Assembly: GCA_900754775.1 (NCBI GenBank)
Contig: CAAEDZ010000141.1
Span: 1 to 6,970, forward strand
DNA from: Clostridia bacterium
GTDB lineage: Bacteria; Bacillota_A; Clostridia; Christensenellales; Aristaeellaceae
DNA length: 6,970 nt
Reading direction: 5' to 3'
Shown: piece by piece, positions 1 to 6,970 of the stretch
Numbering within the stretch: the stretch's first letter is position 1
How the letters are laid out: each line of letters opens with the position of its first letter
Program-made: the position numbers and the translations under genes
The notes under the pieces: generated by a model
The model's input: the letters and a program-made list of their open reading frames with translations, nothing else
Database searches by the model: none
What the model was told of the DNA's origin: nothing

Positions 1-324
1 GTCACGAAGCTGCCTCTGCACGCCGCGCCGCCGCCGTTGCAGCTTTTCGCACATCGTCTCCATGGACGCGCCCGACCGGCTGAGAACGGCCAGCGCGTCC
101 CGGTCCATCGCCGTCCATGCCCGGCCGGCGTTGAGGCGGCCGTTTCGGTTGACCGGAGCCCTGACTGGATGGGAAATGTCCGCCAGCGCCAGCACGGCCG
201 TATGCAGCGCGCGGATGACCGTGGCGTCGTTGAGCAGGTGGTCCGGAGGCAGAACCGCGCCGGTGGTGGGGTCGAGGCCGTCGAGCATCTGAAGCAAAAT
301 GATTCTTGCGCTTTCGTTGGTCAT
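1..324 (-). CDS. Small uncharacterised protein with HTH/SANT-like C-terminus (3' end beyond window)
   Basis: Partial gene: 108 codons are visible before it runs off the left edge. I chose the ATG at 324 because a perfect AGGAGGT (331-337) precedes it by 6 nt and the frame shows the same GC-ending codon bias as the hyd genes. The overlapping longer frame on this strand has no such signals. The N-terminal part (about residues 8-47) holds a DPTTG..LP segment and the motif VIRALHTAVLAL. Residues 70-106 start with W-T, contain an acidic D-R-D-A-L and G-A-S, and end in a basic stretch of four Arg followed by Q-R-Q-L. This pattern resembles SANT/Myb-like or other helix-turn-helix DNA-binding segments; that is inference from pattern only. 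It lies 86 bp after hydA on the same strand, behind a probable terminator, so it may be a separate unit or receive read-through. No hydrogenase role can be assigned. Confidence 0.75.
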   Translation of the reverse strand, partial: MTNESARIILLQMLDGLDPTTGAVLPPDHLLNDATVIRALHTAVLALADISHPVRAPVNRNGRLNAGRAWTAMDRDALAVLSRSGASMETMCEKLQRRRRGVQRQLRD

Positions 325-330
325 GGTCTG

Positions 331-337
331 ACCTCCT
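331..337 (-). promoter_or_regulatory. Ribosome binding site that fixes the start of the small gene
   Basis: The minus strand reads AGGAGGT here, 6 nt before the ATG at 322-324. It selects this start and this frame over the overlapping open frame on the same strand. Confidence 0.8.
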
Positions 338-366
338 GTGCCTGATCTCTTTGTTTTGAGCGAAAC

Positions 367-387
367 GGGGCCGCTCCGCGCGGCCCC
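367..387 (-). terminator. Probable intrinsic terminator after hydA
   Basis: Perfect 8-bp inverted repeat, GGGGCCGC / GCGGCCCC, with a 5-nt loop (375-379), starting about 24 nt after the hydA stop codon. On the minus strand the stem is followed by GTTTCGCT, so the U-tract is short and interrupted, and termination may be partial. It sits exactly in the gap between hydA and the small downstream gene. On the plus strand no T-run follows, so the minus orientation is favoured. Confidence 0.6.
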
Positions 388-410
388 TGCTTGTGGGGTA
401 TCCTGCCCCG

Positions 411-2195
411 TCATGGCACCCGTTCGTTGTACAGCCCCCTTGGCACGTAGCGCGTATGAAGCAGCTCGTGCGCCAGAGGACCGCCCACCTCGCCCAGCCA
501 GGTCTCGTAGAGACGGAGCAGGTCGGGGTTTTCGTGGCTCTTGCGCAGGGGCTTGCCCTCGTCCTCGGCATAGAGCGCGCGCGAGCGCAGCTCGCGGAAG
601 TTCTCCACGTCCGTGCGCGGCTGGCCGCCGCCGCTGACGCACCCGCCCGGACAGCCCATGACCTCGATGAAGTGGTAGGGCGACTGGCCCTTTGCGATCT
701 CGCGCATCAGCCGGTCCGCCCCGGCCAGGCCGGAGGTGACGGCCACCCGCACCTCCACGCCCTCCAGATGGCGGTAGGCGGGCAATGTGTCCCGGAGGGT
801 CACGGACGCGGTCTTGATCTGCTCCAGCCCCTCGATGGGGGTCACGTGCAGGTTTTCAAAGGGCAGCTCGCGGCCCGTCACCAGCTCGCACACGGTGCGC
901 AGGGCGGCCTCCATCACGCCGCCGGTCACGCCGAAGATGTCCGCCGCGCCCGTGGACAGGCCCAGCGGCGCGTCGAACGTCCCCTCCGGCAGCGCGCGCA
1001 GGTCGATGCCGGCGGATTTGATCATCCGGGCCAGCTCGCGTGTGGTCAGCACCGCGTCCACGTCCGGCACGCCGTCCGTACTGGAAAGCTCCGGGCGCTG
1101 GATCTCGTACTTCTTGGCCGTGCAGGGCATGACCGAGACCACGAAGAGGTCCTTCGGGTCCACGCCGAGCTTTTCGGCGTAGTAGCTCTTGACCAGCGCG
1201 CCCAGCATGGCGTGGGGCGACTTGCAGGTGGACAGGTGGGAAAGCTCGTCCGGGAAGGCATGCTCGATGTGCTTGATCCAGCCCGGCGAGCAGGAGGTAA
1301 TCATGGGCAGCACCGCCCCGCCGCCGGTGAGCGCGGCCTCCAGGCGACCAAGCAGCTCCGTGCCCTCCTCCAGAATGGTCAGGTCGGCGGCGAAGTTGGT
1401 GTCGAACACGTCGTCAAAGCCCAGCTCGTGCAGGGCGGCGGCCATCTTGCCCGTGACGCACGTACCCACGGGATAGCCGAACGCCTCGCCCAGCGCCGCG
1501 CGCACGGCGGGCGCGGTCTGCACCACCACGCGCTTTTGCGGGTCGGACAGCGCCTGCCACACGCGCTCCAGTCCGTCGGTTTCCGCCAGCGCGCCCGTGG
1601 GGCACACCACCGTGCACTGGCCGCACATGGCGCAGGCCGTGGCGTTGAGCGGCAGGCCCATGGCCGGGCTGATGACGGTGTCAAAGCCGCGGTTCTGCGC
1701 GGCGATGGCGCCCACCTGCTGGATGCTTCGGCACACGGTGACGCAGCGGCGGCACAGCACGCACTTGGAGGTATCGCGGGTGATGGCGGGCGACACGTCC
1801 ACATGGCGCGGCGGCTGCTCGCCCGAGAGGCGGCAGGAGGTCACGCCCAGGCGCTCGCCCAGGGCCTGCAGTTCGCAGCTCTGGTTGCGCCTGCAGGAGA
1901 GGCAGTCCTTGGAATGGCTGGAGAGCATCAGCTCATAGAGCACCTTGCGGCGGGCGCGCACCCGCGCGCTGTGGGTGTGCACCACCATGCCCTCGCGCGC
2001 CCTGGTCATGCAGGAGGCCTGAAGGGTGCGCATGCCCTCCACCTCCACCACGCAGATGCGGCAGGAGCCGGACCGGTGGACGTTTTTCAGATAGCACAGG
2101 CTTGGGATCTCGATGCCGGCGCTGCGCGCCGCTTCGAGGATGGTGGTCCCTTCGGGGACGGCGACGGGCTTTTGATTGATGGTCAGATGGATCAT
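411..2195 (-). CDS. hydA: [FeFe] hydrogenase catalytic subunit HydA (NADH-linked, HydABC type)
   Basis: Cytoplasmic catalytic subunit that makes or consumes H2 at the H-cluster; 594 aa, close to the length of clostridial M3-type enzymes. Domains in order: plant-type [2Fe-2S] with C34, C45, C48, C62; NuoG-like His-Cys [4Fe-4S] with H94, C98, C101, C107; two [4Fe-4S] ferredoxin sites with C145/148/151/155 and C188/191/194/198; and the H-cluster domain from about 220. H-cluster motifs are L1 TSCSPGW (300-306), L2 MPCTAKKYE (356-364) and L3 EVMGCPGGCVSGGGQP (511-526, C515 and C519). The tail holds the small-subunit-like KPLRKSHENP and HELLHTRY. E277, E280, C302 and S322 match the proton path residues of clostridial CpI. 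Oddity: the L1 second Cys, an H-cluster ligand in CpI, is Ser303. The gene starts 6 nt after the hydB stop, so translation is probably coupled. Maturases HydE, HydF and HydG are not in the window. Identity is very secure; the electron partner is inferred from the neighbours. Confidence 0.97.
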   Translation of the reverse strand: MIHLTINQKPVAVPEGTTILEAARSAGIEIPSLCYLKNVHRSGSCRICVVEVEGMRTLQASCMTRAREGMVVHTHSARVRARRKVLYELMLSSHSKDCLSCRRNQSCELQALGERLGVTSCRLSGEQPPRHVDVSPAITRDTSKCVLCRRCVTVCRSIQQVGAIAAQNRGFDTVISPAMGLPLNATACAMCGQCTVVCPTGALAETDGLERVWQALSDPQKRVVVQTAPAVRAALGEAFGYPVGTCVTGKMAAALHELGFDDVFDTNFAADLTILEEGTELLGRLEAALTGGGAVLPMITSCSPGWIKHIEHAFPDELSHLSTCKSPHAMLGALVKSYYAEKLGVDPKDLFVVSVMPCTAKKYEIQRPELSSTDGVPDVDAVLTTRELARMIKSAGIDLRALPEGTFDAPLGLSTGAADIFGVTGGVMEAALRTVCELVTGRELPFENLHVTPIEGLEQIKTASVTLRDTLPAYRHLEGVEVRVAVTSGLAGADRLMREIAKGQSPYHFIEVMGCPGGCVSGGGQPRTDVENFRELRSRALYAEDEGKPLRKSHENPDLLRLYETWLGEVGGPLAHELLHTRYVPRGLYNERVP

Positions 2196-2201
2196 GTGCC
2201 C

Positions 2202-5281
<3,080 letters not shown>

Positions 5282-5285
<4 letters not shown>

Positions 5286-5821
5286 ACGGCTTCTCCCTCC
5301 TTTTCGGGGGCGTACTGGGCCAGAATATGCTCCAGATGGTCGGGATTGACGCGCTTATACACCGTGTCGTCGATGGACATGGCCGGAGCCAGCCCGCACG
5401 CGCCGATGCAGCGCGCCACCTCCAGCGTGAACAGGCCGTCCGCCGTGGTATCCCCCACCTCGACCTTGAGCAGCTCCCTGAGCCGCTCCACGATGCGCTT
5501 GCCCCCGCGCACGTAGCACGCCGTGCCCAGGCACACGCGGATGGTATGCCTGCCGCGGCGCTGGGTGGAAAAGAACGAATAGAAGCTCACCACGCCCGAA
5601 ACCTCGGCCAGGGGGAGCTCCAGGCCGTCCGCGATCACGCGCTGCACCTCCAGCGGCAGATAGCCGTAGATGCCCTGGGCCATGTGCAGCACCTGAATCA
5701 GCGACCCTTCGCGGCCGCGGTATTCGCGCGCCAGCTCGCCGATGCGCGAAAGAAGCGCCTGCTGGTCCTCCCGGAAACAATCGCCTGACGGGAGGGATTG
5801 AACCTTGCTGTTTGTGTCCAA
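5282..5821 (-). CDS. hydC: HydC, NuoE-like [2Fe-2S] subunit of the NADH-linked hydrogenase
   Basis: First gene of the hyd operon; 179 aa from the chosen TTG, within the usual 150-180 aa of NuoE/HydC proteins. It has an N-terminal helical region (about 20-85, with the family's GIYGYLP and VVSFYSFF segments) and a thioredoxin-like [2Fe-2S] domain with C97, C102, C138 and C142 (CLGTAC and CIGACGLAP). It docks on the NuoF-like half of HydB and takes part in electron transfer from or to NADH via FMN. Start choice: AGGAGG at 5830-5835 stands 8 nt before the TTG at 5819-5821. An in-frame ATG at 5923 would add 34 residues of low-complexity, non-conserved sequence, has no ribosome binding site and falls inside the likely promoter. 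The stop overlaps the hydB start (ATGA), so translation is coupled. C15 is not a conserved ligand. Confidence 0.93.
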
Positions 5822-5829
5822 AGTAGCAA

Positions 5830-5835
5830 CCTCCT
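5830..5835 (-). promoter_or_regulatory. hydC ribosome binding site deciding a TTG start
   Basis: AGGAGG on the minus strand, 8 nt before TTG (5819-5821). The upstream in-frame ATG has nothing comparable, so this site sets the hydC start. Confidence 0.8.
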
Positions 5836-5894
5836 GCTGATGTCGTCTTCCTGGGCTGTGCGGTTGTTGTGAGGAACGATGATCTTTGGTTATT

Positions 5895-5923
5895 ATGATA
5901 ATCGATTTTACAGAAAAAAGCAA
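5895..5923 (-). promoter_or_regulatory. Candidate sigma-A promoter of the hyd operon
   Basis: On the minus strand TTGCTT (5918-5923) is followed after 17 nt by TATCAT (5895-5900), five of six matches to TATAAT. It sits in the only clearly AT-rich stretch of the window, about 75 nt before the hydC TTG. An upstream TTGACA (5941-5946) has no good -10 at normal spacing but could be part of an alternative promoter with TAAAAT (5905-5910) only if spacing rules are broken. Exact elements are uncertain. Confidence 0.4.
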
Positions 5924-5986
5924 GAAATTTGTTTTGTTTTTGTCAATAGGCCGTTATCGCTCATATCCTTTTCGTTTTACCGAAGA

Positions 5987-6041
5987 AAGCTCATTTTCAA
6001 AGCCGGGCGCGCTTTTTCATGGACGGATTCAAGATGAGCTT
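5987..6041. repeat. Nested inverted repeat between divergent promoters
   Basis: The outer arms AAGCTCATTTT (5987-5997) and AAGATGAGCTT (6031-6041) pair over 11 bp with one T-G mismatch; the outer 8 bp (AAGCTCAT / ATGAGCTT) are perfect. Inside, AAAGC (5999-6003) and GCTTT (6011-6015) form a second short stem with a 7-nt loop, followed on the plus strand by further Ts. It lies outside all genes and upstream of both candidate promoters, so an operator or a cruciform-like element is more likely than a leader RNA. Function is unknown. Confidence 0.55.
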
Positions 6042-6082
6042 CCATCCAATCTGTTAAGGAATTGACAGGACGTGCGGCCCGC

Positions 6083-6111
6083 TTGCATTTATACGCGCAT
6101 CATTGTAAAAT
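6083..6111 (+). promoter_or_regulatory. Candidate sigma-A promoter of the deacetylase gene
   Basis: TTGCAT (6083-6088), a 17-nt spacer and TAAAAT (6106-6111, five of six matches to TATAAT), about 75 nt before the ATG. A better -35 match, TTGACA at 6062-6067, has no suitable -10 at 16-19 nt spacing. Prediction from pattern only. Confidence 0.4.
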
Positions 6112-6140
6112 ACAGGATAAGTGAACGGCATGCTTCCAGG

Positions 6141-6161
6141 AAACGGGCCTGCGCGCCGTTT
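6141..6161 (+). repeat. Small hairpin in the deacetylase leader
   Basis: AAACGG (6141-6146) and CCGTTT (6156-6161) form a 6-bp stem around a 9-nt GC-rich loop, ending 8 nt before the AAGGAGG at 6170-6176. No T-run follows, so it is not a classical terminator. It could affect access to the ribosome binding site, or be incidental. Confidence 0.35.
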
Positions 6162-6185
6162 GCTGCGATAAGGAGGTTGAAGCGC

Positions 6186-6970
6186 ATGAAGCGCATGCTG
6201 GCCTTGTTTCTGACGCTTGTATGCCTTGCCGGCTCCGCGGCCGCCGAGCCCGAAAAATACGACGCCATGCCGGCCATCTTCGCCGTCACCGTGGAGGAGG
6301 ACGCACGAGAGATCGACGAGGGGAGCGCCTACGTCTACAAGGAATACCTGACCACCACCAACCCGGACGTGAACGCCGAGCTGCGCGCCATCGTGGACGC
6401 CTACGACCGCGAGTTCAGCCCCGCCCTGCAGCCCGACCCGCGCAAGCGGGGCAGGCGCGGCAGCGTGCTGAACATCAGCACCGTCTACTACCGCACGGGC
6501 GAAAAGTACCTGAGCACGCTCACCATCGCGCGCGTGAGCTACGAGGAGCAGCAGCTTTCCACGGCCTTCACCACCCGCACCTGGGATCTGGAGACGGGCC
6601 GCCGCGTGACCCTGGCCGACCTGTTTGAGGACGGGGCCTGGGAGACGCTGGCCGAGGGCGTGCGGGCGCACCTGACGGACATCTTCCCCGGCGAGGGCCA
6701 CGACAGCGCGGCCATCGACCGCCTGTGCGCGCCCGAGGCTCTCGCGTCGGCGGATTTCACCCTGAGCGGCATGGAGCTGACGCTGCACTACGCCGCCGGG
6801 GATATCGTCCCCGGCAAGGTCACTTTGACGCACGCGCGCTTTTTCTATCCCGACCTGCGCGCTCTGATGACGGAGACGGGCCTGGCCGCCACCGACAACA
6901 GCCGGTGGAAGATGGTGGCCGTCACCTTCGACGACGGGCCCAAGGACTATCCCTCCACCTACACGCTGGA
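6186..6970 (+). CDS. Secreted PdaC-like polysaccharide deacetylase (3' end beyond window)
   Basis: Partial: 261 complete codons, open at the right edge. The ATG at 6186 has AAGGAGG 9 nt upstream (6170-6176). Residues 1-20 are a signal peptide: basic MKR, a hydrophobic core, and A-A-A before E21, giving a likely signal peptidase I cut after A20. C13 is not in a lipobox. Residues about 28-225 look like the DUF4163/DUF3298 N-terminal region of Bacillus subtilis PdaC, including TGRRVTLADLF (137-147). The catalytic NodB/CE4 domain then starts with VTFDDGP (246-252). D249 and D250 fit motif 1 of the family (catalytic base and metal ligand); the later motifs lie outside the window. Family role: N- or O-deacetylation of peptidoglycan or other wall glycans, outside the membrane. 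It is divergent from the hyd operon and has no evident functional link to it. The gene symbol is left blank because the orthology is not proven. Confidence 0.85.
   Translation, partial: MKRMLALFLTLVCLAGSAAAEPEKYDAMPAIFAVTVEEDAREIDEGSAYVYKEYLTTTNPDVNAELRAIVDAYDREFSPALQPDPRKRGRRGSVLNISTVYYRTGEKYLSTLTIARVSYEEQQLSTAFTTRTWDLETGRRVTLADLFEDGAWETLAEGVRAHLTDIFPGEGHDSAAIDRLCAPEALASADFTLSGMELTLHYAAGDIVPGKVTLTHARFFYPDLRALMTETGLAATDNSRWKMVAVTFDDGPKDYPSTYTL

Larger units (their letters stand above)
5822..6185. other. Divergent intergenic region between hydC and the deacetylase gene
   Basis: 364 bp with no supported gene. It contains the hydC leader, candidate promoters on both strands, an AT-rich core at about 5885-6000, a nested inverted repeat (5987-6041), and the leader of the plus-strand deacetylase with a small hairpin. 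I found no convincing Rex-type operator (TTGTTAA-n4-TTAACAA pattern), riboswitch or small RNA. Confidence 0.8.

Noticed and set aside
2..571. A 189-codon open frame on the minus strand
   Set aside because: It overlaps the hydA 3' end and the terminator hairpin, is Arg/Pro/Gly-rich, and lies out of frame with the small gene that has a good ribosome binding site at 331-337.
5941..5946. A perfect TTGACA -35 box on the minus strand
   Set aside because: No acceptable -10 hexamer occurs 15-19 nt downstream; the nearest, TAAAAT, is 30 nt away.
5999..6017. A possible terminator (AAAGC/GCTTT stem then Ts)
   Set aside because: The stem is only 5 bp and there is no gene upstream on the plus strand that would end here; it is better described as part of the nested inverted repeat.
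5850..6060. A Rex (NADH-sensing) operator, expected for a fermentative hydrogenase
   Set aside because: I searched by eye for TTGTTAA-n4-TTAACAA-like palindromes and found none; the A/T-rich runs are not palindromic.
6062..6067. A perfect TTGACA -35 box on the plus strand
   Set aside because: The hexamers 16-19 nt downstream do not resemble TATAAT; the TTGCAT/TAAAAT pair further on has better spacing.
6054..6833. A 259-codon open frame on the minus strand
   Set aside because: It is antisense to the deacetylase gene, whose signal peptide, ribosome binding site and VTFDDGP motif make the plus strand the coding one.

Overview
The window is GC-rich (with strong third-position GC), carries near-perfect AGGAGG ribosome binding sites and encodes a multi-subunit [FeFe] hydrogenase. 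It therefore looks like chromosomal DNA from a high-GC anaerobic Firmicute (Clostridia-type fermenter). A divergent secreted PdaC-like polysaccharide deacetylase fits a Gram-positive cell wall. Species cannot be named from the sequence.

Layout. Minus strand, in order of transcription: an AT-rich promoter region (about 5880-5950); hydC/NuoE-like subunit (5821-5282, TTG start); hydB/NuoF-like subunit (5285-2202), fused in frame to a GltD/NfnB-type FAD- and NAD(P)-binding module; hydA, the [FeFe] hydrogenase catalytic subunit (2195-411); a GC-rich hairpin that is probably a terminator (367-387); and a small gene with a helix-turn-helix-like C-terminus (324 to beyond base 1). Plus strand: after a 364-bp divergent intergenic region, a signal-peptide-bearing polysaccharide deacetylase (6186 to beyond base 6970).

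How it works together. The three hyd genes are tightly coupled (an ATGA overlap between hydC and hydB, a 6-nt gap between hydB and hydA) and form a HydABC-type complex. HydC and the N-terminal half of HydB form the NADH/FMN module. HydA carries the electron-wire clusters and the H-cluster. In a canonical HydB the C-terminus is a 2x[4Fe-4S] ferredoxin domain. Here that domain is replaced by a roughly 480-residue GltD-like unit with two predicted [4Fe-4S] sites, an FAD site and a second dinucleotide site of the NADPH type. The complex may therefore join H2, NAD(H), NADP(H) and ferredoxin pools in one enzyme.

The most notable points are this fusion, a Cys-to-Ser change at an H-cluster ligand position of HydA (TSCSPGW) with a new nearby Cys, and a nested inverted repeat between the divergent promoters. 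No CRISPR array, tRNA, rRNA or insertion sequence was seen.
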